From contig JARWMV010000237.1 of NCBI GenBank assembly GCA_030998015.1, forward strand, positions 992,001 to 1,056,000: DNA of 64,000 bases, given 5' to 3'. This DNA is from Ceratorhiza oryzae-sativae. Its lineage: Eukaryota > Basidiomycota > Agaricomycetes > Cantharellales > Ceratobasidiaceae. A program made the position numbers and the translations under genes. Below, piece after piece: positions 52,701-63,469 of the stretch. Below the pieces are notes generated by a model. It saw nothing but the letters and a program-made list of their open reading frames with translations, did not search any database and had not been told where the DNA came from. Position 1 is the stretch's first letter. Every line of letters begins with the position of its first letter.

Positions 52701-53052
52701 CGAACCAGGTACGGCGGGGCTCTCGCCCGGTGTCGCATCTGCGATTTCGCGCATCACATTCAAGACGGTCGCTTCGCCGGCCCCGCTCCACTCGATTGTG
52801 ACGCAAGCCCAGTCTCTCGGGACGTCGCGCCGTTTGGTATCGATCACTGGAAGAGGGAAGCGCCTGGCTGTCGAGTCGCACCGCGAAGAGATTGCGAGGC
52901 TTATTGAAGAGTCTGGCGCCGAGCGTGGTGTGGCTAGCGAAGTCAGAAAGACGGCTGGAGATGTGGCGTGTGCGCTTTTGGTAGGCGCCGTATCGGGTCC
53001 GATGATTGTGTTGCAAGCAGCGTATGCATCTGGAGCAGATGAACGAGATTGA
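49701..53052 (+). CDS. Kha1-type K+/H+ antiporter (CPA2 family), one apparent frameshift
   Basis: Start at 49701 (MTTRASFSRLFSRAAEQQ), then GGLLNGVDPTEVNLKDPIRL after a GTGAGT intron. The CPA2 membrane domain follows: QPKVIAEVLGGILLGPTAFG, LFLFLVGLEIDIAVIKRNA, VGVAYSITAFPVLCRILVAL, LSAGVGNDVIGWTLLALTV, HAIFGGFLAGLAIPHEGG and LPLYFTLSGLSTNLGLLD. The GVGND motif carries the ion-site Asp. A long cytosolic C-terminal half follows, with VTIDALRLLELTERTSAVMR and a USP-like tail ending SGADERD. Kha1 relatives work in late Golgi or endosomal membranes in K+ and pH balance. A missing C near 51342 (GTCGGCTGTCGG) breaks NVGLSAGILSTRVFS; restoring frame needs one extra base there. Confidence 0.9.
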
Positions 53053-53592
53053 TATCTGATTGTTGTAGCTTTTGTCCCTTTATGTAGCAGTAAATGAGAG
53101 TCGTGTGTACCCCAATTTCGAGGGTGCTCGTGTGATGCTGGAAGTGTCGGCGAGGAATCCCATGACGAGCGCTTTTGCTATCGCAGCCGCCAACCCTGCG
53201 GCTCTGGTGGGATGAGGCGCCGTCGTGCTCCCTCAGATGCGGTCTCTGCCGTTGCGGCTTGATGCAACACAAGCGCAAGAATGGCCTGTATGCGCTAGGC
53301 CCAGATCGCTCTGGATTTGGGTGTGTTTGCGAGAACGTCCTAGAACATTGCTCGTGTCATTACACATCAGACTGGCACTTGCACCACCAGCCCCCCTTCC
53401 TCCTAACCACCACCACCCCAGACCCACCCATCTCCGAACAACACGCTTCTACTATTCAAAGCACTATAATTCTATTCGCACTCAACCAAGCTCGCCACGA
53501 TCATCGAATTGATCTCGAATTATCATCCACGCTTTGCTTTTCATCGCTTGGGCGCTAGCACGTTCATCAGATCTACTGTATAAACCTCTGCT
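53053..53592. other. intergenic upstream of the RING protein gene
   Basis: 540 bases holding the antiporter 3' end and the promoter of the next gene. CT-rich tracts lie at 53390-53440. No gene seen. Confidence 0.4.
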
Positions 53593-56500
53593 ATGTCTGA
53601 CGACCACCCGGATTCCGGTATGAACCGTGAGCACTGTCTTTTGCGCCGTCGTCGGTGGGGCTGACCGGGTTGCTTTGTTACTAGCAGCCGAGTCAATTAG
53701 TAATGCACGTAATTCCAGCCCGGATCGGGATGAGGACCATCATGACGCTATGGAGGTCGACAGCGGGCTGTCAATGGTCGTCGATCACGCAACTGACGAA
53801 GCCGACGAACGCATGGCCTCATCGCTTCCAACTCGCCAATACCGCGACCTCGAGTCATCGTCTGCAACCCCTATCTCTAGCTCCACCCCTACCCCTACTC
53901 CCGTTTCATTTTCACGCGAGCCGCCCGCATTTGATGAAGACACTGAACGACCCAGACAGCGAAGACGGTTCCATGTTACTCTCGAGGACGAAACTGACAC
54001 GGAGATCCGACCAGGGCTAAGCGCGGACGGAGCCAACACTGACGATGAGACGGCAGTACTTGAGTCTGCGCCCCCCAGGATGAGCGAGCTGACCATTGCC
54101 ACCCCGCCGGTCGAACGATCAGGTCCGATGCTCGACGTTGTGCATGATTCACCTGCGCCCGTGCCTGCGTTGGCCGAGCCTGCTTCCCCCAATCAAGGCA
54201 ACCAGTCACCGCATCTCGGTACTATTCCACTGCCGGACGTTCCCCCTCCTCGCCACCAAATCCGAATGCGTCGCTCGATGCTATTTTGGAAGCTGCCCGA
54301 CGACTTGGCTCGGCTGGTACTGCGACCCCTGATCAAATCCAATCTGACCTGGCGCTGCTCGCGCCGTATATTGCGTTGCAGGCGGTGGCAACTGCATTTC
54401 CTACGGGCGTCCGTCCGGCTCCGCCAGGTGGTGCGGGTGGAGGCAGCAATACTGGCAACCCTCCCGCCGAAGGACAAACACCGGCACCCAACGAAGGGAA
54501 CAATGACGCCCCACCGCCTGTGCCCCCCTTTGCTTTTCTTCCGCCCTTCCTTTTCGGGGGTAACACGGAACGGCCACCTGATCCCAAACGGGCCGAGCGG
54601 TTAGCCAATGGCCTAAAGGTCGTTGAGGATGGGTTGTTGAAGCGCTGGAAAGCCGTTTGTGGAGAGCAGGGTGCAGTATGTGCAGTATGTTATAGTGAGC
54701 TCTTGGAGGAGCCCGGAATCGACAAGGAGCCAGAGGAGATGGATAAGGAGAAAGCAAAGACCGAGGCCGAATCAGATTTGAAGGAGCCGACGACGCAAGA
54801 CGATCACGATCAGGCTCTGCGAGATGCGCTCAAACGCCGCGAGGAGATGGAGAGGCTCGAAAAGGAGGAAAAAGAACGCCGCCTAGAGACTGCTGTCCTC
54901 GCGTTCCCGTGTGGGCATGTTTTCCATCGAACTTGCCTGCTTCCTTGGCTCTGTAAGTTAGTGTATCTATTGTTCTTCCAGCCATTAACTTGCTACACAT
55001 TTCTAGCCCGTCATACGACCTGCCCAACCTGTCGCTTTGACATTGACCCCAAGAGCGACACCCTTACGCTTCCACCTGATGAAGACATACCTTTCCCTAC
55101 CGGTCCAGGTGGCTTCAACCTCCGAGACTTTTTCACTGTTGGGCCTGTCCTTCGAGTTCCTCGCACACGAGATGGAGCCAATCCCTGGGCGCGCAACAAC
55201 CGCGGCACCGCACGCGACCAGACCGAACCAACTAACAATGCACCTGGATCAGACGCTGGGCGTGTTCCTAACCCAACGAGTGCAAGAGCCAGCGATCCAC
55301 CGTCCATGGCTGAAATGTTCGAAGCCTTGTTTGGTCCCCTGCTTCACTCTGTTGGTATTCCACCCCAGCCTACGAATGCTCGAGCAGGACAACCCGAGGG
55401 TGCGGCGCCTGTACCAACCTCGATACCAGGGCCCGGTTCGCCCACGTCGGCGCGTTCGGAACAAACTGGAGCCTCGGCGTCGGGCTCGATGCCGGCGTTG
55501 GAGTCTGACGACGAGTCTCCCGCGCCCATCGCTGGCATTCCTACCACCTCTATACCTGCCGCCTCGAGCTCGGCTCCTCCACAGCCCGTTGATCCTCCCC
55601 CGGTCCCTCCATCGATTCGGAGACTTGCCCCCCCGCGACCTCCTCGTCCGTCTGAAGACCGCGATCGTCCGGTGGCGATGTTTGGGCGGCTTACGCCGAG
55701 GCGACCTCCGCAACCTATTACCCCATCTTGGATGCGCCCCAGCAGGCCTGCCCCAGCCCCAGCCGTAGCAACCGCAGGGTCATCGTCTGCCCCTTCTTCT
55801 GAGCTATCATCGATGGCCGATTCTTCCGCTCCTACTGGGACTTCCACTCCGTCAACCCCGTCGTCGGTTCCTACATCAGAAGGCAACTCTCGTCCCGGAC
55901 TCGGGCAACTTCGTGAGATTGTATCGAATCTTATTCCTCGTCGTGTAAGCGCTAGCGGCCGTACCTCTGGTGCCCCTTCTATTCGTAGCACGAGGAGCGC
56001 CTCGTCCGCCATTTCCGTATCTACGACCCGGGATGCTTCCCAAACCAACCAAAGCCCTCTCTCGCCTCGTGCCGGGTTGCGTGCGATTTTGCACGGCTCG
56101 ACATCACTGTTCCGTGCTTGACGTCTAGTGGCCGGGGTAGATCCAGGAATCGTAGCGGAACGTCTACCAGCTCAGCCAGCATGCCGAACCTGGAGGACGA
56201 TTCGGAAGTGGACACACACTTTTCTGAAGACGGGATGGAGTCGGACATTGACGACGATATGCCGGCGTTGGAACCGATTGAGGGTCGCCAGCGTCAGGCG
56301 CACACACCAACCCCTGCGCAGTCAAACCCCGAGGCAGATGCTCCTGCAGGCCAGAATCAGCCAGCAGCTGGGACCAACGGCCAGACGGGGCGTACTACTC
56401 GTACGGCTGGCCAAGATGTGATGGACAGTATTATCACTCTCCGTATCGATGTAGTTCATCCCGATGGACACGACGAGACAATTATTGTCCCACTCCTATT

Positions 56501-57071
56501 CAACCCAGCTGGTCAGGCTGGAACCAATGCCCAAACTGGCAACGCCCAGCCTGCTCAACCCGCTCAGCGAACGCCTAGCCCTCCACCCGCTCGCCCCAGG
56601 GCCCCTCCTCCTGTCAACAAATGGACTCCCCCCGAGCCGGTGAAGACTTTCCGACAGGTTGTTGAGGAGAAAGAGCGCGAGGCTGGATGGAGATGCGATG
56701 ATCCTGCGTGCCTACTCGGCCCTGCTGATGATGAGGAGCCCGCCGACGAGCCCCATCCCATTAAACCCCGCTATTCTATCATGCGCTCAATTACCCCCGA
56801 AGGGCCTATACGTCACCATAAGAGCGAAGACGGAATTCGAGTGTACGCTGGCGGAGAAGACGTCCGCGTCAAGGGAGAAAACCCAGTTTGTGACCATACG
56901 CTCCACGCCGAATGCCTCGTTACTAGCGCCCGCGTCAACGGATGGAGCCCTCCCGATGACGCTGACCCTCATGCTCGGGTGACACTTCGATGCCCTGTCT
57001 GTCGCCACGAAGGCACGATAGAGCGTGAGGTGTGGGATGCTGGCGTAGAATCCGAGGCCGAGTCAAACTGA
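53593..57071 (+). CDS. large Pro/Ser-rich RING finger protein, likely E3 ubiquitin ligase, two apparent frameshifts
   Basis: Exon 1 is 53593-53617 (MSDDHPDS), joined by a GTATGA...AGCAG intron to AESISNARNSSPDRDEDHHD. A disordered acidic region follows, then NASLDAILEAARRLGSAGTA. A RING-H2 domain follows with a long acidic insertion between its first two cysteine pairs: CAVCYSELLEEPG, then LAFPCGHVFHRTCLLPWL, a short intron, and SRHTTCPTCRFDID. About 300 residues of Pro/Ser-rich sequence follow. Near 56117 the frame breaks at an apparent missing base. The next frame continues with the same composition and ends in a second cysteine cluster: WRCDDPACLLG, NPVCDHTLHAECLV, LRCPVCRHEGT. The other break is near 54262. 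The first RING should recruit an E2. One gene or two is not settled, but I favour one. Confidence 0.75.
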
Positions 57072-57227
57072 TATCAACTTTTTTTTTTTACGTTTGCTTG
57101 ATGTTTGCTTGCATTTCGTTATGTTTTGTGAGAAATTTGTACTAATACTTCATTGTGTATGCGTTATACTGCCCAATAGACTTGATGTTTCATGAAGTCA
57201 TTTCACAAGCGAGCCATTACATTGCGA

Positions 57228-58338
57228 TTAAGCATCAGCAGGAAGAACAAGACCTTTTCCTTCGGCTCTCGCGTCAACCATGGCCTCATAGATGTCCCGT
57301 CTGAAGACCCATTTGTTTTCATCTGAAGCTTTGCTGGCTGTCTTAACACGATTGATGACGTCTCGTACCATCTCTCGCTCAGTGCTGTCCCTGTTACAAT
57401 TCGCCCACCATTTATCTAAACTACCCTGAAGGAATGGCGTATTCAATAGGCCATGCTCCGACTGTTCGGATAAGACATGCAAAACAAAAGGGGCCACGTA
57501 GTGAGGGTATGATATTATCGACAGGAATTTGAGTATACGAGTGATGCGAAGGTTATTGTGCGATGAACCTGCAATGACTTCGGGATAGGTCCTGTGTAGC
57601 AGATCACTGATCACTACTCACGCATTAGGTTCTGATATCGTGGCTTCCATCCTTCTTCTTTCCTTCCTACAAGGCCGGTCTCCGCATCCAACAGTTGCAT
57701 CCCATAAAAGTCTAGCATAAGTTCGTATGACCGCCGGGCTCGATCCAGTATCTCGGCGGAAGAGTTCATTTCGGATATTTCGAATTGCTTTAGGGGACGT
57801 GCATGAAAATTGACGCCTTGCGGAGCCATCGGGTGAGGTGGTGCGCGTATTTATTGAAATGTGGTTACCCACCTTGTTCGGGAATGGGGAACCTTGGTTT
57901 GTCATATCAGAACCCGCGTAGTATTTGTACGAGACAGCTTTAACCCACAGCCATTGGATAAATCCATGCCTTCCCTCCAGATCTTGGTACGCGCCTCTCC
58001 ACCTATACATGGCATCAACCAGAGATAGAGAGGATGCCCATGATTGGCGCGTCTATTATGCTTCGTGTTGTACGAATTTTATAAACCACTAACCTTTTCA
58101 ACAACTCCTCGATAAGCAAGTTATCCGGGCGACATCTAATAGCATTAGAGTAGAAACGCAAGTTCTGTTGCTCGCTTAGACTTGGTGGGCTGGATGTCTC
58201 GACGAGGTCGGGATAGCCATCAAGAAATTCTTGGACATCATGAGGTATAGAACCAAGACGGCTCATATTGCGTGGGTTCGTGAGCGCCATTGAACTTGGT
58301 TTATTTACTATCTTCGAGGTGGCGCGGTGGTGGAACAT
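57228..58338 (-). CDS. OGFr-domain protein (opioid growth factor receptor conserved region)
   Basis: Exons on the minus strand join with clean sites. MSRLGSIPHDVQEFLDGYPD leads to SEQQNLRFYSNAIRCRPDNL, then RWRGAYQDLEGRHGFIQWL. A 20-nt micro-exon (57892-57873) supplies FPIPEQ. GVNFHARPLKQFEISEMNSS, YELMLDFYGMQLLD and SSHNNLRITRILKFLSI follow, with the stop at 57228. The order NLRFY, FIQWLFP, GVN-HA-PL, YELML-FYGM and HNNLRITRIL is the signature of the OGFr_N domain. The domain occurs in animals, plants, protists and fungi. Fungal members have no known receptor role, so the name should not be read as function. The start may be 58338 or the internal ATG at 58290. It converges with the RING gene (156 bp). 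Confidence 0.82.
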
Positions 58339-58645
58339 TACTCATTAATGATTTAATTGACGTACTGGTCGAGAGTTGCATGAATTAGCGCTGATGATAT
58401 AAACCGCCAGCGCATATATCCTGCTCTACCACAATGATACAAGCCCCACTGAGGTTTTGATCGCATGTGATCCACCCCAGTTAATCTCAACTATTTATAT
58501 GGATAAAAGAGCATAATCAAATTCGCAAGGACGCTCTGGGGTTGAGGGAGGTGAAGCACCCCCAGCATCCGACTCTCCACCAGTCGATTTCTTGATGAGC
58601 AAATGCCTTTAACTGGATGGCATATCGGGTTACCGGCTTAAAGCA

Positions 58646-58986
58646 TTACTGCTCGATTGGCGTTTTGGTTTCCTGTTCGACCTCCTTGCTCTCAGATTTG
58701 ATTCGAGACCGCTTGACTTCCTAAAAACAAGTAATTGTCCACAGATTCCTATCCACGATAATAGAACAACACGACCCGCTTTTGCTGGCTTAACATCCAG
58801 CAGAATAATACCGCCTTCCTCGTCCTCGCCTATTGAATCTACGGCAATGACGCTTGAAAGACTTGGCTCCATCTTGCGCTTGGTGGGAAATACTATGGGT
58901 AAACTGGGCTGAATGGAACTTGGGGAACGTGTCGCAAAAGCAATCGTGTTGGCCGGCCCATTTGAATCACATTGTACCACGCTCAC
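58646..58986 (-). pseudogene. partial duplicate of the 3' end of the DUF7918-like gene
   Basis: The minus strand reads SPSSIQPSLPIVFPTKRKME, then PSLSSVIAVDSIGEDEEGG. A short intron ending TTTTTAG leads to EVKRSRIKSESKEVEQETKT, stop 58646-58648. This parallels the last two exons of the neighbouring gene (HPNSAVLSAKRKRDPSPTVI, DIDALPDDGEAFLIE, then GAKRPRIKHEDDDVEI). The conserved K-R-x-R-I-K nuclear-localisation-like motif occurs in the same exon position. No upstream domain was found, so I read it as a truncated, diverged tandem copy. It could also be a small expressed gene. Confidence 0.5.
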
Positions 58987-59483
58987 ATCGCCGCGACTCT
59001 TGGATTCAGCAGTATGGCTGATACTACGCTTAAACAGTACTGGAGGTTACTGCTAATGCAAGGCTATGTCTTGCACCTCCCTAGCTCTGCATAACACCCT
59101 GACATTGCAATGGATTCCATGCATTGCTGCAGGCCCCCTTTGACACCCTCATTCTAGTTCTACTTGCTCGGGATCGTAGTGGTGGCCCAGAGAGGTTTTG
59201 TTGAGTGGTAACCCAATTTAGATACTTCTCGAGAGTCTGCCATAGAGTACTAAGTGTTTACGCATCAGCGCATATAGTCCACCTTATTTTATTTTATTCA
59301 CACGCGCTTGTGCGGAGCAATATAAACATCTGCCACTGTAACAGAATCCCTTGATTACTTATCAGGGCAAACAAATGAAATTATATCAACCGAACAGCTC
59401 AAGGATTTACAAAAACTCCGGTATTTTTAACATCTGAGCCTCCAAAAGTCAATTTGATTAATTGAATAATCTGGTTGCTTGGT
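58987..59483. other. intergenic, nothing recognised
   Basis: AT-rich spacer between the DUF7918-like gene and its partial copy. No gene seen. Confidence 0.4.
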
Positions 59484-61124
59484 TTACTCGATTACTGGCT
59501 TGACATCTTCATCCAATATTATTTCAACATCATCATCCTCGTGCTTGATTCGAGGGCGTTTAGCCCCCTAAAATCTTGTTAGCTGTATGAATATTGGTGG
59601 TAATGAAATTGTACAAACCAACTTGGAAAGCTCAATGAGAAAAGCCTCGCCATCATCAGGAAGAGCATCTATGTCAATGACGGTAGGTGATGGATCCCTC
59701 TTGCGCTTGGCCGAGAGTACGGCTGAGTTGGGGTGAGCGGAACCAAATACATCGGTTGCTTCTGCTGGTTGGCTTGTACCACCCTGGCCTGCATTGGTGT
59801 TGCTAAGAGTATTTTCCCCAACGGAAGAATGACCTTTGCCATCATGTGGCACCAATGGTTCTACTTTAGCTTGAAGCTCGTGCTGAAACAAACATCAAGA
59901 GCTCAAAACACAGCTGAACGATTGGCTAATAACGTACCTTTGTCTGAGAGGAGCTTGCAGCTCGGGCAGGACTTATATTGTAGTTGACTTCCGCAGGCTC
60001 TCGTTTGGGTGTTTGTGATGGGCTAGATGACGGGTTACATCACGATGTTTTAGGGAGATTTCGCAGTACCTACGTGTCGTCTTCAGTCAAGTCAATAACT
60101 GGAATCGAACCAGGTTGGCGAGCAATCCCTCGATCCTTCAGCCAATCTACAAACGTGTTTCAGCAAACAAATTTACCCATGGATGGGTGCTCTTGCCTAA
60201 TGGTGCATAATGAAACACGAAAAACAGTGCTGCTTCGTCAGCATCCTCGCAGTGCCAACTAAAGTCTCTGTTTTTCTTCGCTTTCCTGCTCTTCCGAATT
60301 TGACCAGAGGTAGAAGTGCTGGCGTTGTTGCTGACATTGGAATTGGTGGCAGCACTAAGGGTTAACTTGTTTCGTATGGGTGGGCCTAATTCTGCCGACC
60401 CGTCATGTCCCTCTTTAAGTTTCTTTTCATGTATCTGTGGTCTAGCTGTTTCGTTTGTTGAGCACGTGTCACCAGTGGCCACATTTACGGGTGGTTTTGG
60501 AGCTGCCCCAGGGTTAGAGATCGGGTTGGAGTTTGTGGGTGAGGTCGGGATTTCAGGATTTGGATCGTCCTTATAGACCTTCGTGAACCGATTAGCCCAA
60601 GAAAACTTCACTTTTATCGTCTGGTTTGGAGGGCTCTCTAGAAGTTCATCGTCGTCTGTTACAGAACAGTCAAGTGTGAAGCGACTTGTCGTGGTCTGAA
60701 AAGTGAGCTCTGACCTGTCACTTCCAATTTGCCGAATAAGAACTCCCTGTAGCCTTCGTCGGTATTAGAGCCAGACCACACAACCCGACCTGGGATGGTT
60801 ATTTGGGAAGGCGGAATGCACATGCTCGTTGGTACCTCGTTTCCATCTAGCCAAGCGCTACAAACCAAACCCAGGCGAGAGCGTTTTCGGTGCTTCACCA
60901 AGTCCCATGATATCGAAAATCTTTTCCCAGCTTCTGAGGGTATCCAGCATCTGAGGAGGCAAGACATTTTGTGAACAACCATAATTGGGAACATTGATGA
61001 AGACTCACTCTACAGTATGTGTATTGGGATACTCTACAGTGTGTTTATTGGGACGAGATTCTCCATATTCCGTTACCTGTCTCGAGTCAATCACAATGTT
61101 TACCTCAATGTTTCCTAGTATCAT
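59484..61124 (-). CDS. DUF7918-like fungal protein with nuclear-type basic tail
   Basis: Start ATG 61124 (MILGNIEVNIVIDSRQVTEY). Splicing through a GTGAGT donor joins TVE to CWIPSEAGKRFSISWDLV. SAWLDGNEVPTSMCIPPSQI, GYREFLFGKLEVT and VKFSWANRFTKVYK follow. The SEAGKxFSI...LDG...FxFGKLE pattern matches a fungal family I know as DUF7918, rich in plant-associated basidiomycetes; no function is established. The middle is disordered (PTSPTNSNPISNPGAA). Then come DWLKDRGIARQPGSIPVIDL and a basic AKRKRDPSPTVIDI segment. The final exon is GAKRPRIKHEDDDVEI, stop 59484-59486. The intron 60196-60147 has a GC donor (TTAG|GCAAGA). A 22-bp direct repeat lies at the end of exon 1. Confidence 0.72.
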
Positions 61125-61719
61125 GAGGTAGGCGTAGATTGTGAGATAGACGGGGCTTGTTCGTGAAACGGATAGGCAAAGTAGAGTGCAAGTACGTCTG
61201 GAGTGCGCTGGGCGCTGCTTTTTGACGTGAGGCTGTGATAAAGCCTTGCAAGCTCGGTAGAGGGCGAATTAAGTAGGTGCAACATGGGTCACACGGGTAT
61301 TGTATAGCCTCTATTTGACATTTCATTGTAGCTTGCTCGGAGCTCACCTGGTTGTGCGTGGCCACAACGGAGAGGCGCCGTTGAGTGACATGCTTCTTGA
61401 GAGTCATCTCGTGTACCGCTAATAATGCAACTACGAACACATATAGTCTGAATTGTTGCACTGGTGCTATGTTCCTACGGGTATTGATAATCCCACGTAA
61501 TTTTTGGTAGTCTTGCCACTGCACAAGCATCTCAAGCAAAATTACACTGAGCAAGCAGTTCAAGAATTTATGGAAGCCGGGATACCCCCAATATCCAATT
61601 TCTTGCACTTTCTTGTTATCTTGGGGGATCGGTTTGCCTGGACCTAGCCTGTATTAGATTGGGCAACAACCTATTAGTTGCCAAGAAGATGAGCTGTGTC
61701 ATTTGGCAACCACAACACG

Positions 61720-63090
61720 ACTGGATGCACTTGACAATTGTGCTGAAACAAGTGTATCTGGGTGCCAAAGATACAGATACAGAAATGACTTACTAATGAT
61801 GTGTTACTACCTGAGCACAAACCCCAGTCAAATAACTATCAGTGATGGTTTTCACCCTTTGTGCATATTATACTTACAGGCAGCAGAGATTTATGTTTAA
61901 TTATCTCAATGCAACCTTGTAGCATTTACAGTTGGATTTCAGGTAGTTTAGTTAAACAGATGGACCAGGTCATCACATAATCCTCTTTTCCTACAATTGT
62001 GCTACTGGTTGTTGGCAGAGTTGATTTGTGCTCCTCATGGGCACCCAGGTGATACCTACCATCACAGGGCAGTCACAAGCCCTCCCAAGCACCTGTTGTG
62101 AACACTAGTAACTGTTTTGTGATAACAGGTATTACTAAAGAGCATTTCAGGCTCTATTGAGGGATCACAAGCCCAAGCTAATTTTGTAGAGGAGCATGGG
62201 TTAGTGAACAAAATCACTGGAGGATATGCTTCTCTTCTGACAGCTGAGGAGCATAATGAATCACAAAAATCAACACTGTTGTGCCACTCTCTTCATGTGT
62301 TCAATGAGTTGGGGTTTATTATCAAACAAGAGCTCCCCCTGAACCCCTTCAAGCACATTTTAGGTGCCTGAACAAGCTGTGTAGAAATATCCCCTATTCC
62401 AGATGCATTGTTGGTGGCAACAAGTCAACTGACAGTGTGGACACATTGAATCACAGAGGTGGAGCCTGTGGGTGACTTGGTGACAACAACAAGGGGGGTA
62501 AAGGCAATAACAACATAAGCATGTTGCACCAAAATTTGGTGTGCTGGAGTACTGGTGGTTGCTGGATTTCTTTTTGGTGAATTTTGGCAGCACAGGCACC
62601 AGTGCAGATGCCAAAACGTCTCCTAAGACCTGAGTTCCTGCCCAGCACACTGCAGGATTTCAGTGTTTAAGCACTGCTGTTCCTGCATAGTTTTGGCAAA
62701 ACTCCTGCATGGATTCAGCATACTTCCTGCACAGACAGACTCAGTTCTGAGTGTGAATAACATAAAATTTATCCACCTAACTGAGCCAAGACAGACAAGT
62801 TAGAAATTGAGAGTGTGTGAGATAAATGAGAGATAGAAAACTTTGAGGGAAAGAGTGAATAACTTATATACCATATGGTTTGTTCCAACAAAACATCTTA
62901 GAATTGATTAAATCTCAACAAATGCAAAAGATGAGGACAGATGCTGCTATGGATTACTAGCATTTTCTATTAGTTTAGTCTGCTCTGCCAACCTCAAGTG
63001 ATGCCTCTGTAATTAATTTGTGAAATACTTGAATTTGTATGTGCTCCAAATTGTACTATTTTCTGTTCCATTAAATAGTAAAAATTTCCC
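61720..63090. other. CpG-depleted AT-rich block, likely decayed repeat
   Basis: By direct reading I found only one CpG in about 1.37 kb, whereas the rest of the window has CpGs in nearly every line. TpG and CpA are abundant. No open frame of quality is present. The pattern fits long-term cytosine methylation and deamination, or a RIP-like process acting on CpG, in a transposon-derived segment. Confidence 0.7.
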
Positions 63091-63370
63091 GCTTTCCAAC
63101 GCATATTTTATTAAGTTTTTACAATAAGATCTCAGAGAGATACAGAGGTTGCAATATTTCCTCTTATCAGGAGATATTGATTACAACATCGCATTGCTCA
63201 TATCTTGGCAACCGCTTATGCTATCAAAGCGATCTTATGCTCTATCAATAGCCAATCTTTGGCGGTATCTGCTGCCCGAAGATCATCGCGATCCACTGCA
63301 TCCTTGCACCGGAATGGCCCGAAGATCATTAGAATCTTACTGGACCATCAATCAAGATCTAATGACTCCA

Positions 63371-63419
63371 GTGAGTCAGGAGAGCCTTCCAAATTGATCC
63401 AGAAGCTTCTCTGACTCAC
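63371..63419. repeat. imperfect inverted repeat (hairpin)
   Basis: GTGAGTCAGGAGAGCCTTCC and its near-complement AGAAGCTTCTCTGACTCAC flank a loop of about 10 bases (AAATTGATCC). A direct copy of TGACTCACT follows a few bases on. It may be a relic of a mobile element end; no function is assigned. Confidence 0.6.
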
Positions 63420-63469
63420 TTTATGACTCACTGAGATGTAGCCTCCATTCATTACATGTATATACTATG

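Noticed and set aside
60095..60120. tRNA B-box-like GGAATCGAACC
   Set aside because: It lies inside an exon of the DUF7918-like gene and encodes PGSIPV; there is no A-box partner.
61105..61608. 167-codon minus-strand open frame beside the DUF7918-like start
   Set aside because: It overlaps the ATG of the better supported gene in another frame, shows no motif and sits next to decayed repeat DNA.
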